A stretch of 64,000 nucleotides of DNA, taken from Mycobacterium sp. SMC-8. GTDB lineage: Bacteria; Actinomycetota; Actinomycetes; Mycobacteriales; Mycobacteriaceae. Both the position numbers and the translations under genes were made by a program. The notes under the pieces were generated by a model. That model ran no database searches and was not told the origin of the DNA. It saw nothing but the letters and a program-made list of their open reading frames with translations. Positions 45,677-54,506 of this stretch are shown here, piece after piece (position 1 is the stretch's first letter; the number at the start of each line of letters is the position of its first letter). The DNA lies in contig NZ_CP079865.1 in NCBI RefSeq assembly GCF_025263565.1, forward strand, positions 4,836,001 through 4,900,000, written 5' to 3'.

Positions 45677-46803
45677 ACGCTGGCGGCCTCGTTGAGCTCA
45701 TTGAGCGTGTTGGTGGCCTCCAAATACTCCTGCACCCAGCGCTCGATCACCGTCGCGGTCTTCTCGACCTTGGTGAACTGACCGACGACCTGGCCGATCG
45801 GGTTGAACGCGACGTCGACGGTCTCGTTCGGGTACTTGTGCGTCGCGGCCACGGCCATCCCGGAAACCATGTACTGCAACGGCATTCCGAGCGGCTTCGG
45901 GTTGTTCGGATCGTCCCACGCCTCGGTCCAGTCGTTGCGCAGCATCCGTGCCGGTTTGCCGGTGAACGACCGGCTGCGGACGGTGTCGCGGCTGGTCGCC
46001 TTCGCGTAGGCGGCGTGCTGGACTGCAGTGTTCTCCGACTCCTCGACCATCACCCACTGCGAACCGGTCCATGCGCCCTGCGCGCCGAGCGCCAGCGCCG
46101 CGGCGATCTGCTGCCCACTGCCGATACCGCCGGCGGCGAGCACCGGAACCGGCGCCACCTCCTTCACGACCTGCGGCCACAGCACGATCGAGCCGACCTC
46201 ACCGCTGTGCCCGCCGGCCTCACCGCCCTGGGCGATGATGATGTCCACCCCGGCGTCGGCATGCTTGCGGGCCTGCGACGGCGAGCCGCACAGCGCGGCG
46301 ACCTTGCGGCCCTCGGCGTGGATGTGCTCGATCATGTCCTTGGGCGGCGTGCCGAGCGCGTTGGCGATCAGTGTCATCTTCGGGTGCCGCAGCGCGACCT
46401 CGACCTGAGGGGTGGCCGTGGCCTCGGTCCAACCGAGCAGCTGCAGGGCGTTGTCGTCGCTGTCGTCGGTGGGCACCCCGTGGTCGGCCAGGATCTTCTT
46501 GGCGAAGTCGAGGTGCTCCTGCGGGACGAGCGCGTTCAGCGTCGACTTCAGTTCCTCGGCGGACACGTTGGAATCCATGCCCTCGTACTTGTTCGGGATC
46601 ACGATGTCGACGCCGTAGGGGTGGTCGCCGATGTTCTCGTCGATCCAGTTGAGCTCGATCTCCAGCTGCTCGGGGGTGAAGCCCACCGCGCCCAGCACGC
46701 CGAAGCCCCCCGCCTTGCTGACCGCGACGACCACGTCACGGCAGTGGGTGAACGCGAAAATCGGGAACTCGATGCCGAGCTGATCGCACAGGGGAGTATG
46801 CAT
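45673..46803 (-). CDS. Nitronate monooxygenase / 2-nitropropane dioxygenase family flavoprotein
   Basis: The protein is 376 residues from the ATG at 46803, with AGGAGCC upstream. It is a TIM-barrel FMN enzyme: PIFAFTHCRDVVVAVSKAGGFGVLGAVG (about 14-41), IIAQGGEAGGHSGEVGS (about 190-206) with the phosphate-binding Gly run, and PVLAAGGIGSGQQIAAALALGAQGAWTGS (about 221-249). It resembles Rv1533 of M. tuberculosis. Some members of this family act in sterol ring degradation rather than on nitronates. A perfect KstR consensus site (46847-46860) lies 44 bases upstream, which favours a role in steroid or cholesterol catabolism. That role is inferred. Confidence 0.85.
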   Translation of the reverse strand: MHTPLCDQLGIEFPIFAFTHCRDVVVAVSKAGGFGVLGAVGFTPEQLEIELNWIDENIGDHPYGVDIVIPNKYEGMDSNVSAEELKSTLNALVPQEHLDFAKKILADHGVPTDDSDDNALQLLGWTEATATPQVEVALRHPKMTLIANALGTPPKDMIEHIHAEGRKVAALCGSPSQARKHADAGVDIIIAQGGEAGGHSGEVGSIVLWPQVVKEVAPVPVLAAGGIGSGQQIAAALALGAQGAWTGSQWVMVEESENTAVQHAAYAKATSRDTVRSRSFTGKPARMLRNDWTEAWDDPNNPKPLGMPLQYMVSGMAVAATHKYPNETVDVAFNPIGQVVGQFTKVEKTATVIERWVQEYLEATNTLNELNEAASV

Positions 46804-46846
46804 AGTTGGCTCCTGGTATGGCCATGGGGACACAAAGGGTCAAAAC

Positions 46847-46860
46847 TGAAACGTGTTCTA
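46847..46860. promoter_or_regulatory. KstR-like operator before the nitronate monooxygenase gene
   Basis: TGAAACGTGTTCTA fits TNNAACNNGTTNNA exactly. It reads TAGAACACGTTTCA in the gene direction. It overlaps the stop codon of the HAD gene and lies 44 bases before the ATG at 46803. Binding is inferred from the consensus. Confidence 0.65.
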
Positions 46861-47622
46861 CTTTAGTACACCGAGTAGGCCGCCCGTGTTGCCCTTTCCC
46901 GGCGTGCTGACCCGAAGCACCGGCCAACCCCGCTCCACGGCCACCGCCGCGAGTTCCCGGCGCGGATTCACCGGCCGCGGATGGCCCACCAGCGACATCA
47001 GCGCAATGTCCTCGTTGCCATCGGCATAGAAGTAACTGCGCGCCAGGTCGATCCCGCCGCTGGCGCAGAACCGCACCACCGCGGCTGCCTTCTGTCTGCC
47101 CCAAATCACCGGCCGGGCGATGCGGCCGGTGACCCGGGCGTGCTCGTCGAGTTCGAAGTGGTTGCACAGCACGTGATCGATCTCCAGATAGCGGGCGACC
47201 GGTTCGGCGTGGATGGTCAACGCCGACGAGCTGAGCACCACCGTGTGGCCGCGGCGCTGATGGGCCAGCACGATCTCGTGCATCACCGGGAAGACCCGGG
47301 ACCTGACCCGCTCGGTGAACAGCCGCTCACCCACGACGTCGAGGTCGGCCAGCGATTCACCCCGCAGGTACCCGGCGGCGCGCTCCAGCAGTTTCCCGAA
47401 GTTGACCCGCCCGATCTTGTAGCGCATTGCGGCCTCGATGACCCCGGTGACCTCGCCGATGCGGGCCTGACGGCGCCGGATCCGGTCGCCGGCGTGCGCC
47501 GTGGCGGTGAACCCGTCGACGAGCGTGCCGTCGAGATCGAAGAACGCCCCGACCTGCGGCCCGGGCGCGGAAGCGGCGATGTCGGCGACCGGGTCCACCG
47601 GAGTCGCGGCGTCGGCGGTCAC
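46858..47622 (-). CDS. HAD-IB family hydrolase (SerB-like phosphatase)
   Basis: The protein is 254 residues from the GTG at 47622. HAD motifs are I: FFDLDGTLVDG (about 27-37, nucleophile and acid Asp pair); II: VVLSSSAL; III: Lys in GRQKAAAV; IV: YADGNEDIALM. This is the IB subfamily (phosphoserine-phosphatase-like, often beside acyltransferases in actinobacteria). It dephosphorylates a small phosphomonoester, exact substrate unknown. The C-terminal ends at the KstR-like box, which probably belongs to the next gene. Confidence 0.8.
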   Translation of the reverse strand: MTADAATPVDPVADIAASAPGPQVGAFFDLDGTLVDGFTATAHAGDRIRRRQARIGEVTGVIEAAMRYKIGRVNFGKLLERAAGYLRGESLADLDVVGERLFTERVRSRVFPVMHEIVLAHQRRGHTVVLSSSALTIHAEPVARYLEIDHVLCNHFELDEHARVTGRIARPVIWGRQKAAAVVRFCASGGIDLARSYFYADGNEDIALMSLVGHPRPVNPRRELAAVAVERGWPVLRVSTPGKGNTGGLLGVLK

Positions 47623-47829
47623 ATTCCGCTCCTCATATCACGGGGTCGCACGGGTGCTGACAAGCCATGCTACGGGCGGCGCCCTCACTCCTGGTTTAAT
47701 CTGTGGCCTGGTCGCTGCAGCAGCCGACCACGGTAGTTTGGTCTTGCCGGGTTCAGGATGCAGCCTGCGTGAGAAGCACTGATGTGCCCTCGCAGTATGC
47801 GAAGAGCGGCCTGACATGGAAGGTGAACC

Positions 47830-48213
47830 TTGGACGAACAAGCAGCCGAAGGCACGGGCGCCGCAGGAGCGTCGAACTGTGTCGTCACTGAACACTGGGT
47901 CGATCGCACGGCCGTCGTCGGTGTGTCCGGGGTCGTCGACATGCTCACATCGCCCCAGTTGGAGACGGCGATCGACTCCGCGCTCAAGCAGCAGCCCGCC
48001 GCGGTGGTGATCGATTTCACCGAGGTCGAGTTCCTGGCCTCCGCCGGCATGGGCGTGCTCGTGGCCGCACACGACAAGGCCGGCTCCGATGTGACGATCA
48101 GCGTGGTCGCGGACGGTCCGGCGACGAGCCGGCCGCTCAAGTTGGTCGGCATCGCCGACATCGTCGCGCTCTACCCGAACCTCGACGAAGCCCTCGCCGC
48201 GCGCGACACGTAG
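47830..48213 (+). CDS. STAS-domain anti-sigma factor antagonist
   Basis: The protein is 127 residues from a TTG at 47830, with GGAAGG upstream. The STAS fold covers about 25-125 (TAVVGVSGVVDMLTSPQLETAI, then VVIDFTEVEFLASAGMGVLVAAH). The Ser in LASAGMG is the expected phosphorylation site. Unphosphorylated STAS proteins bind anti-sigma kinases and free the sigma factor. The RsbW-like kinase gene follows 45 bases downstream. A receiver-PP2C phosphatase that could dephosphorylate it is encoded 14 kb away at 62408-63583. Confidence 0.85.
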   Translation: MDEQAAEGTGAAGASNCVVTEHWVDRTAVVGVSGVVDMLTSPQLETAIDSALKQQPAAVVIDFTEVEFLASAGMGVLVAAHDKAGSDVTISVVADGPATSRPLKLVGIADIVALYPNLDEALAARDT

Positions 48214-48258
48214 GAAGCCCGCTTAAGAAGAAGCTTTGTGGGGTAGCCACCGACTGCC

Positions 48259-48705
48259 ATGATCGATTCCATGCCTCCGGCGCAGGTAGCCAATGCCGAA
48301 CGTTTCGAGCGGTTCGGCCTCGATGCTGATGCTGGCGCGGTTGCGCGGGTGCGCCAGGAGTTCTCCGAATGGTTGCGCCAGTTCTTCGCGCTCGATGACG
48401 TCCGCACCAGCGACGTGGTGCTCGCGATCAACGAAGCGCTGGCCAACGCCGCGGAGTTCGCCTACGTCCAGGCCGAGCAGCCCGGCACCATCGACATCCG
48501 CGCAAGCCACGATCCGCAGGCACAGACGCTGATGGTGTGCATCGAAGACCGCGGCATCTGGCGGAAGCGCCAGACCGAGCCCGCACCCCGCACCCGCGGC
48601 CGGGGCATCCCGCTGATGGAGACGCTGTCCGACTGCGCAACGATCGAGCCGTCGGCCGGCGGCACCACCGTCCGGCTCGAGTGGCGCGACGTCAGCCGGA
48701 GCTGA
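48259..48705 (+). CDS. RsbW-like anti-sigma factor kinase (HATPase_c_2)
   Basis: The 148-residue GHKL-fold protein has the N-box INEALANAAEFAY (about 60-72), the G1 box IEDRGIW and the G2 box TRGRGIPLM. There is no dimerisation/His domain, so it is a serine protein kinase of the RsbW/SpoIIAB type. Its likely substrate is the STAS protein encoded just upstream, and its partner is a sigma factor not encoded in this window. The ATG at 48259 was chosen; a second ATG at 48271 is possible. Confidence 0.85.
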   Translation: MIDSMPPAQVANAERFERFGLDADAGAVARVRQEFSEWLRQFFALDDVRTSDVVLAINEALANAAEFAYVQAEQPGTIDIRASHDPQAQTLMVCIEDRGIWRKRQTEPAPRTRGRGIPLMETLSDCATIEPSAGGTTVRLEWRDVSRS

Positions 48706-49782
48706 TCAGGACGCCCGGTAGGTGCCCTTGCCGGTGACCAGCGGAAGGTCCAGCGTGCTGTGGATTCCCGGCTCGGCGGCGACGACGTCCGGGATCGCGT
48801 TGACGATCCGGCCGGCCGCCGCGAGGATCGCTGCGTAGTTGTGGTCGCCGTTGCGGCTCGTCGGGCAGATGTCCATCACATAGGACGGTTCGCCGGTGAT
48901 CTCGACCCGGTACGAGCCTCCGTCCTGGGCGGGTTGCGCCCAGTCGGGACGCAGATCCCCGCGCAGCCGGGTGATGTGTTCGACGACCACCGCCGATCGC
49001 CCCTCGACCTTGCCTTCGATCAGGAACCGCACGGCGGCCACGGTGCCCTTCTTGATGGTGCCGACCGCGACGTCGAAGTCCTCCGGCGCCGGTTCCTGCT
49101 CGACCGAGTCGGTGATCTCGTCGACCTCGATACCCAGTCCGGCGGCGAGCTGACGGATCCCCACGCCCCATGCCAGGCTCAGCATGCCGGGCTGGTACAG
49201 AAACGGCAGATCGCCGATCTCGTTCCCGAAGCCCATCACGTCGAACATCACCGTCGCACCGTCATAGGTGGCGTAGTCCGCGATCTCCATCGTCCGGATC
49301 TGTTCGATTCTCTGGCAGGTGCCTGCCAGCGCCAGCGGCAGCAGGTCGGTGACGAAGCCGGGGTCGACGCCGGTGACGAAAACGCTCGCGTTGCCTTGGC
49401 GCGCAGAGGCTTCCACCCGTTCGATGGAGTGGTCGGGAATCACGCCCCACGGGTACTCCAGTACGCCGGGAGCGGAGCCTACGACGTTGATGCCCGCCTC
49501 GAGGAGGCGGCGGACGTCGGCGAGGGCCTCGCGGGTGCGGATGTCGGCCATCGCGCAGTACACGACGCAGTCCGGTGCGGCCGCGATGATCTCGTCGAGG
49601 TCGCTGACCGCGGACACACCGGTGGTGACGTCCAGCCGGGCCAGCTCGCCGGCGTCCTTGCCCACCTTGGCCTCCGAGGACACCCAGACCCCGGTCAGCT
49701 CGAACCGCGCATCCTCGATGAGCTGACGCAGGGCCAGGCTGCCGCAGTTGCCGGTTCCGATGAGCCCCACACGAATTGCCAT
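48706..49782 (-). CDS. Dihydrodipicolinate reductase-like NAD(P)H dehydrogenase
   Basis: The 358-residue protein has an N-terminal Rossmann motif (RVGLIGTGNCGSLALRQL, about 3-20). The C-terminal dimerisation/substrate domain is related to DapB and 2,4-diaminopentanoate dehydrogenase. It lacks the DapB signature, so it is not the lysine-biosynthesis enzyme. A KstR-consensus box sits between it and the divergent SDR gene, suggesting a role in steroid or lipid oxidation. The substrate is unknown. Confidence 0.75.
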   Translation of the reverse strand: MAIRVGLIGTGNCGSLALRQLIEDARFELTGVWVSSEAKVGKDAGELARLDVTTGVSAVSDLDEIIAAAPDCVVYCAMADIRTREALADVRRLLEAGINVVGSAPGVLEYPWGVIPDHSIERVEASARQGNASVFVTGVDPGFVTDLLPLALAGTCQRIEQIRTMEIADYATYDGATVMFDVMGFGNEIGDLPFLYQPGMLSLAWGVGIRQLAAGLGIEVDEITDSVEQEPAPEDFDVAVGTIKKGTVAAVRFLIEGKVEGRSAVVVEHITRLRGDLRPDWAQPAQDGGSYRVEITGEPSYVMDICPTSRNGDHNYAAILAAAGRIVNAIPDVVAAEPGIHSTLDLPLVTGKGTYRAS

Positions 49783-49813
49783 GCGCAGCAGTATGCGGGC
49801 TCCGATGGAAAAT

Positions 49814-49827
49814 TGGAACAGGTTCTA
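49814..49827. promoter_or_regulatory. KstR-like operator between divergent oxidoreductase genes
   Basis: TGGAACAGGTTCTA matches TNNAACNNGTTNNA exactly and is nearly palindromic (TTGGAAC / GTTCTAA). It lies 32 bases from the DapB-like start (49782) and 36 bases from the SDR start (49863), so one dimer could repress both. Confidence 0.7.
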
Positions 49828-49862
49828 ATTCATCTCCGCGGCGTGCGGTACCCTGACGCCCC

Positions 49863-50609
49863 ATGGGACGCGTGGACGGAAAAGTGGCACTGATCAGTGG
49901 CGGCGCTCAGGGAATGGGCGCCGCCGACGCACGGGCGCTGATCGCCGAGGGTGCCAAGGTGGTGATCGGGGACATCCTCGACGAGAAGGGGCAGGCGCTG
50001 GCCGACGAGATCAACGCCGAGACACCGGATTCGATTCGCTACGTCCATCTCGATGTGACCCAGGCCGACCAGTGGGAGGCAGCGGTCGCCACCGCCGTCA
50101 ACGACTTCGGCAAGCTCAACGTGCTCGTCAACAACGCCGGCACGGTCGCACTGGGGCAGATCGGCCAGTTCGACATGGCCAAGTGGCAGAAGGTCATCGA
50201 CGTGAACCTGACCGGGACGTTCCTGGGGATGCAGGCGTCGGTGGAGGCGATGAAGGCCGCCGGCGGCGGGTCGATCATCAACATCTCCTCGATCGAGGGC
50301 CTGCGCGGGGCGGTGATGGTGCATCCCTACGTCGCGTCGAAGTGGGCGGTGCGCGGTCTGACGAAGTCTGCGGCCCTGGAGCTCGGCGCGCACAACATCC
50401 GCGTCAACTCGGTGCATCCCGGGTTCATCCGCACCCCGATGACCAAGCATTTCCCGGACAACATGCTGCGCATCCCGCTGGGCAGGCCCGGCCAGCCCGA
50501 AGAGGTCGCGACGTTCGTGGTGTTCCTGGCCAGCGACGAGTCGCGGTACTCGACCGGCGCCGAGTACGTCATGGACGGCGGCCTGACCAACGACGTCCCG
50601 CACAAGTAG
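49863..50609 (+). CDS. Short-chain dehydrogenase, FabG3/3-alpha,20-beta-hydroxysteroid dehydrogenase-like
   Basis: The 248-residue classical SDR has the cofactor motif [15 protein letters not shown] (about 12-26), then NNAG, the catalytic Ser in [11 protein letters not shown], and the YVASK catalytic pair. Asp in GDILDE (about 36-41) indicates NAD(H) preference. [18 protein letters not shown] and SSIEGL match the Rv2002 (FabG3) steroid dehydrogenase group. The adjacent KstR-like box supports a steroid substrate. The start ATG at 49863 follows a TACCCT box by 8 bases. Confidence 0.82.
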   Translation: MGRVDGKVALISGGAQGMGAADARALIAEGAKVVIGDILDEKGQALADEINAETPDSIRYVHLDVTQADQWEAAVATAVNDFGKLNVLVNNAGTVALGQIGQFDMAKWQKVIDVNLTGTFLGMQASVEAMKAAGGGSIINISSIEGLRGAVMVHPYVASKWAVRGLTKSAALELGAHNIRVNSVHPGFIRTPMTKHFPDNMLRIPLGRPGQPEEVATFVVFLASDESRYSTGAEYVMDGGLTNDVPHK

Positions 50610-50614
50610 CACGC

Positions 50615-50638
50615 CGCAGGCCCACACCCGGGCCTGCG
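50615..50638 (+). terminator. Hairpin terminator after the SDR gene
   Basis: CGCAGGCCC and GGGCCTGCG form a perfect 9-bp stem with a 6-base loop, 5 bases after the SDR stop and 15 bases before cinA. It lacks a T-run, as is common for mycobacterial intrinsic terminators. Confidence 0.55.
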
Positions 50639-50652
50639 TAAGGTCGTCTCTC

Positions 50653-51921
50653 GTGAGCGCACGCGCCGGCATTGTGGTGACGGGGACCGAGGTCCTCACC
50701 GGACGAGTACAGGACCGCAACGGTCCCTGGCTGGCCGACCGGCTGCTCGAACTCGGTGTCGAGCTGGGCCACATCACGCTGTGCGGCGACCGTCCCCCCG
50801 ACATCGAAGCCCAGCTGAATTTCCTTGCCTCCCAAGGGGTGGACCTCATCATCACGAGCGGAGGCCTCGGGCCGACCGCCGACGACATGACGGTCGAGGT
50901 CGTGTCCCGGTTCTGCGGTCGCGAGCTCGTGCTCGACGCCGGGCTGGAAGCCACGATCGGCGACATCGTGACGGGCATGATGGCACGCTTTCCCGGCGTC
51001 GACGCCGAGGCGGTGCTGGAGGCCAACCGCAAGCAGGCCCTCGTCCCGGCCGGCGCCGTGATCCTGGACCCGGTGGGCACCGCGCCGGGGGTCGTCGTAC
51101 CCGGCACGCCGACGATCGTGGTCCTGCCCGGCCCGCCCCGCGAACTGCAGCCGATGTGGCAGGCGGCCGTGGCCACCGAGGCCGTGCAGGCCGCGATCGC
51201 CGGCCGCACCCGGTATCGGCAGCAGACGATCCGGATGTTCGGCCTGCCCGAGTCCGGGCTGGCCGACACGCTGCGCGACGCCGAGAAGACGGTCGCCGGA
51301 TTCGACCGGCTGGAGATCACGACCTGCCTGCGGCGCGGCGAGCTGGAGATCGTGACCCGCTACGAACCCCGGGACGCGACGGCCTATGCCGACCTGGTCG
51401 CGGTGCTGCGCGACCGGCACGCCCGTGAGATCTTCTCCACCGACGGCGCTTTCGTCGACGACCAGGTTGCCGCGCTGCTCGCCGGGCGCAGCATCGCCAC
51501 CGCCGAATCCTGCACGGCCGGCCTGCTGGCAGCCCGACTGACCGAACGTGCCGGCTCCTCGGCGTACGTCGCAGGCGGGGTGGTGGCGTACTCGAACGCG
51601 GCCAAGACCGAACTGCTCGGGGTCGCCGCGACGCTGATCGAGCAGCACGGCGCGGTGTCCGAACCGGTCGCCGAGGCGATGGCCGCCGGTGCACTGCGCC
51701 GGTTCGGGGCCGACACCGCCGTGGCGATCACCGGTATCGCCGGACCGGGTGGCGGCAGCGAGACCAAACCCGTCGGCACCGTGTGCTTCTCGGTGGCGCT
51801 GGCCGACGGCGCGACGTTGACCAGGACCACCCGGCTGCCCGGAAACCGCTCCGATGTCCGGGAGCGCTCCACAACCGTGGCGATGCATCTGCTCCGAAGG
51901 GCACTCACCGGCGAACGCTAG
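50653..51921 (+). CDS. cinA: CinA family protein
   Basis: The 422-residue protein has both CinA domains. The N-terminal MoCF-like domain has [26 protein letters not shown] (about 6-31) and [13 protein letters not shown]. The C-terminal domain is of the nicotinamide-mononucleotide amidase type ([24 protein letters not shown], then [19 protein letters not shown]). The role is pyridine-nucleotide repair and recycling. CinA-type proteins have also been linked to drug tolerance in mycobacteria. It starts at the GTG at 50653, after the hairpin at 50615-50638, so it has its own promoter. Confidence 0.92.
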   Translation: MSARAGIVVTGTEVLTGRVQDRNGPWLADRLLELGVELGHITLCGDRPPDIEAQLNFLASQGVDLIITSGGLGPTADDMTVEVVSRFCGRELVLDAGLEATIGDIVTGMMARFPGVDAEAVLEANRKQALVPAGAVILDPVGTAPGVVVPGTPTIVVLPGPPRELQPMWQAAVATEAVQAAIAGRTRYRQQTIRMFGLPESGLADTLRDAEKTVAGFDRLEITTCLRRGELEIVTRYEPRDATAYADLVAVLRDRHAREIFSTDGAFVDDQVAALLAGRSIATAESCTAGLLAARLTERAGSSAYVAGGVVAYSNAAKTELLGVAATLIEQHGAVSEPVAEAMAAGALRRFGADTAVAITGIAGPGGGSETKPVGTVCFSVALADGATLTRTTRLPGNRSDVRERSTTVAMHLLRRALTGER

Positions 51922-51971
51922 GGTGGTCGACAGCATGGACGACCCGCCCGAGACAGTTGGAGAACTCACCG

Positions 51972-52196
51972 ATGGTTGACACCGACGAGCGGCAGGAGGT
52001 CTCGGCGCTCGCCGAGCAGGCCGGCTGGAATCACCGCGTAGCCGATCGCAGCGACTACTTCGACAAGGGCGTGGTGCGGATCCACGTGGTCTGGCAGGGC
52101 GACGCCACGATCAGCGGCGGCACGCTCTACCACGACGACTTCATGCAGACCTACAGCAAGGATCTGCCGACCGTGCGGGGCTGGCTCAAGCGCTGA
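51972..52196 (+). CDS. Small conserved protein
   Basis: The 74-residue acidic protein starts at the ATG at 51972. It begins MVDTDERQEVSALAEQAGW and contains RVADRSDYFDKGVVRIHVVWQGDATISGGTLYHD, a likely compact alpha+beta fold. There is no signal peptide and no recognised function. It lies 50 bases after cinA. The Tyr/Trp-rich body is not that of a shadow frame. Confidence 0.6.
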   Translation: MVDTDERQEVSALAEQAGWNHRVADRSDYFDKGVVRIHVVWQGDATISGGTLYHDDFMQTYSKDLPTVRGWLKR

Positions 52197-52215
52197 GCCG
52201 CGGCCGGCACCGAAG

Positions 52216-53133
52216 CTACGCCTTATCGGCGCTGTCCCAGAGGTCGCTCATCGCCCGCATGATCGTCTCGGCCTCGCCCAGCCCGCCGAGATGACTCTCG
52301 CCGGGCAACGGGTAGAACTCGGCGTCGGGCAGCAGTGACACGACGTGCTTGCCGTGGGCGAACGGCACGATGTGGTCGCAGTCGCCATGCCACCAGCGCA
52401 CCGGCACCTTGACCTCGTCGAGCCGGAAGCCCCAGTCGCGCGCGAACACCACGACGTCGGCGAATGGCGCGGCCAGCTGGCGTCGGCTTCCGTTGAGCAG
52501 ATCGTCAAGGAACATTGCCTTGAACTCGGGGCGAACCAGCAGCCGGCGGTCGCCTTCGGGCGAGATGCTGGCGTACAGGTACAGCGCCGGTTCGGCGACC
52601 GGTTTGATCAACCGGATCAGCCCCGTGGCGACGATGCTGAGCGGGGCGCCGAGGTGTTCGAGCACCGGCGCCACCGGCAGACCGACATTGCCCATGATGC
52701 CGCCGCCGATGGCGTCGGAACCCTGCGTCGGGGCCACCCCGCCGAGCACACCGACCGCGACCACCCGGTCCGGCATCGCGGCGGCGCAGCCCAGCGTATA
52801 GGGGCCGCCGCCGGACAGTCCGATGATCTCCATTTTGTCGATGCCCAGCGTGTCTGCGACGGTACGCAGGTCGTCGGCGAAGTCGATGACCCGGTGATAT
52901 TCGTACGGGGTGGACGACCCGATGCCGGGGCGGTCGACGCCGATCAACCGGATGCCGTGGCGTTCGGCGAACACCCGCGCCTCGACCGGGATTTGCCGGC
53001 GGGCGCCGGGAGTGCCGTGCAGCCAGAAGATCGCCCGGCCCTGCGGGTCGCCGAACTCGGCGAATCCGAGCTGGCGATCCGAACCGACGAGGACCTTGCC
53101 TTCGAGTTTGGGGCGAGCGATGTCGACAGCCAT
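52216..53133 (-). CDS. Alpha/beta hydrolase
   Basis: The 305-residue protein has a classic alpha/beta-hydrolase triad: the nucleophile elbow GLSGGG (about 105-110), Asp in WWHGDCDHIVPFAHG and His in PGESHLGGLGE. The oxyanion motif is FWLHGTPGARRQ (about 36-47). No signal peptide is seen. It is an esterase or hydrolase of unknown substrate. The ATG at 53133 was chosen. It is convergent with the small protein gene at 51972. Confidence 0.8.
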   Translation of the reverse strand: MAVDIARPKLEGKVLVGSDRQLGFAEFGDPQGRAIFWLHGTPGARRQIPVEARVFAERHGIRLIGVDRPGIGSSTPYEYHRVIDFADDLRTVADTLGIDKMEIIGLSGGGPYTLGCAAAMPDRVVAVGVLGGVAPTQGSDAIGGGIMGNVGLPVAPVLEHLGAPLSIVATGLIRLIKPVAEPALYLYASISPEGDRRLLVRPEFKAMFLDDLLNGSRRQLAAPFADVVVFARDWGFRLDEVKVPVRWWHGDCDHIVPFAHGKHVVSLLPDAEFYPLPGESHLGGLGEAETIMRAMSDLWDSADKA

Positions 53134-53271
53134 GCGCGAAAGTGTCGCACGCCTCAGTCAGCCGCCTGGTCGGCTCTGGCGAACAGGTATGACCCGACTG
53201 TGGTGGGTCTGTCCTCGGCGCCTTCGTAGTTCCCGGATGTCTCGCAGCGTCCGTGTCCTCTGTGTCACGGG

Positions 53272-53631
53272 TCAGCCCACTGCCGAGGAGTAGCCGACGA
53301 CGCCCAGGCCGACCGCCAGCACGCACAGCACGAACGTCCCGACGGCGAACGGCCAGGCGGTCTTGCGGCGCACCAGCGCCACCACGGTCGCCACGAGTCC
53401 GGTCACACCAACGGCGGCGGCGGCCAGCAGTGAGGTGAAGACGGCGTTGACCGCACCGTCGATGCTGCAGGCCGGCGGTGGGCAGTGGTCGAGGAAGGCC
53501 AGTGAGAACAGGCCGAAGAACGCGGCGACGGCGCCGAAGAGCACCGTGAGAACCAGCAGCACGATCGAGATGGCGATGTCGGCGCCCGATCTCCGCGCAG
53601 CGGCGGGCACCGGGTATCCGGGGTATCCCAT
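53272..53631 (-). CDS. Small membrane protein
   Basis: The 119-residue protein has about three transmembrane segments (around 17-45, 65-87 and 95-115) and a short Gly/Tyr/Pro N-terminus. Two Cys in the loop HCPPPACSIDG may form a disulfide outside. The function is unknown. It follows the 80-residue membrane protein gene by 10 bases on the same strand, so the pair is probably an operon. Confidence 0.6.
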   Translation of the reverse strand: MGYPGYPVPAAARRSGADIAISIVLLVLTVLFGAVAAFFGLFSLAFLDHCPPPACSIDGAVNAVFTSLLAAAAVGVTGLVATVVALVRRKTAWPFAVGTFVLCVLAVGLGVVGYSSAVG

Positions 53632-53641
53632 CGCGTCAGTA

Positions 53642-53884
53642 TCACCGGGACGACGACGGCGCGGCGGAATTCGCAGCGAGGTCGCGAGGACGACTGACCA
53701 TCGAGTCGGTAATGGCGAGCGCGATCAGCACGTCGGCGGCGGTGATGAGCAAACCCCACCAGTACATCCAGCGCACGGTGGGATCCGGTTGGAAAGCGAA
53801 ATAGACGACGAGAAAGATGGGCCCGACGATCCCGAAGACCAGCGTCATTCCCTGGATCCGCGCATAGAGCCACAGTGTCGACAT
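53642..53884 (-). CDS. Small two-helix membrane protein
   Basis: The 80-residue protein has transmembrane helices at about 10-32 and 39-60, and a short polar C-terminal tail. MSTLWLYARIQGMTLVFGIVGPIFLVVYF and RWMYWWGLLITAADVLIALAITD are typical of a genuine membrane protein rather than an antisense frame. The function is unknown. It is upstream of the 119-residue membrane protein. Confidence 0.6.
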   Translation of the reverse strand: MSTLWLYARIQGMTLVFGIVGPIFLVVYFAFQPDPTVRWMYWWGLLITAADVLIALAITDSMVSRPRDLAANSAAPSSSR

Positions 53885-53972
53885 CGTGGCGAAGTCTCCC
53901 GTGTCGGCATTCCGACGTCAACGGTTGCGCCGAGGTGGTCCGCTCCCGCGGGCGGGGTGAGAGAATCCACGG

Positions 53973-54485
53973 ATGCGCCGTCTGGACAGAATCTCCCTCA
54001 CCGTCGCCGCCGTCGTCGCCGCCTCCGGGTTGGGTGTGATTCCGGGCGGGTCCGGAACCGCCGGGGCCCGGCCGGACATGTCGGCGGGCACGATCACGGC
54101 GCCGTTCAGCCAGACGTGGCGACGGTGCGACTTCAGCAAGTTCGCCTACACCGGGCCCACCTCCTACGGCCGGCTCGTCGGCCAGTTCCGGACCGAGGGC
54201 GGCACTGTGGTGGCCGACCTGCAGATGGCGACCGGTGCGCCGAACGCGCAGTACGAGGTCCGAGTGGTGCAAATGCCGCGAGCCTCCGCGGCAGGCTGCG
54301 GTGCCGGTGACCCGGGGGTGATCGCGGCGACGCTGTTCACCGACGCCGCGGGAGGGGGAGCGGTCAGCGTGCGCGGGCCGATCGCGTCCGGCGCCACCGG
54401 GGTGTGGGCTTCGGTGAGCCGGCCGAGCCCGATGTCGCAGACCCCCGCGGAGTTCTATACCACCGACTTCGTGATCTCGATCTAA
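53973..54485 (+). CDS. Secreted protein, unknown function
   Basis: The 170-residue protein has a signal peptide (about 1-33, ending AGARP). The mature part is about 137 residues, mostly beta, with two Cys (RRCDF and AAGCGAG) that may pair. I recognise no domain. An AGAAT box about 6 bases before the ATG is consistent with a leaderless message. It is convergent with yaaA, 21 bases apart. Confidence 0.6.
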   Translation: MRRLDRISLTVAAVVAASGLGVIPGGSGTAGARPDMSAGTITAPFSQTWRRCDFSKFAYTGPTSYGRLVGQFRTEGGTVVADLQMATGAPNAQYEVRVVQMPRASAAGCGAGDPGVIAATLFTDAAGGGAVSVRGPIASGATGVWASVSRPSPMSQTPAEFYTTDFVISI

Positions 54486-54506
54486 CCTCTGCCGCAACGA
54501 CTCTCG

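Noticed and set aside
47623..47829. SigF-type promoter upstream of the STAS gene
   Set aside because: A GGTTTAA sequence exists near 47694, but no GGGTAT-like -10 follows at suitable spacing.
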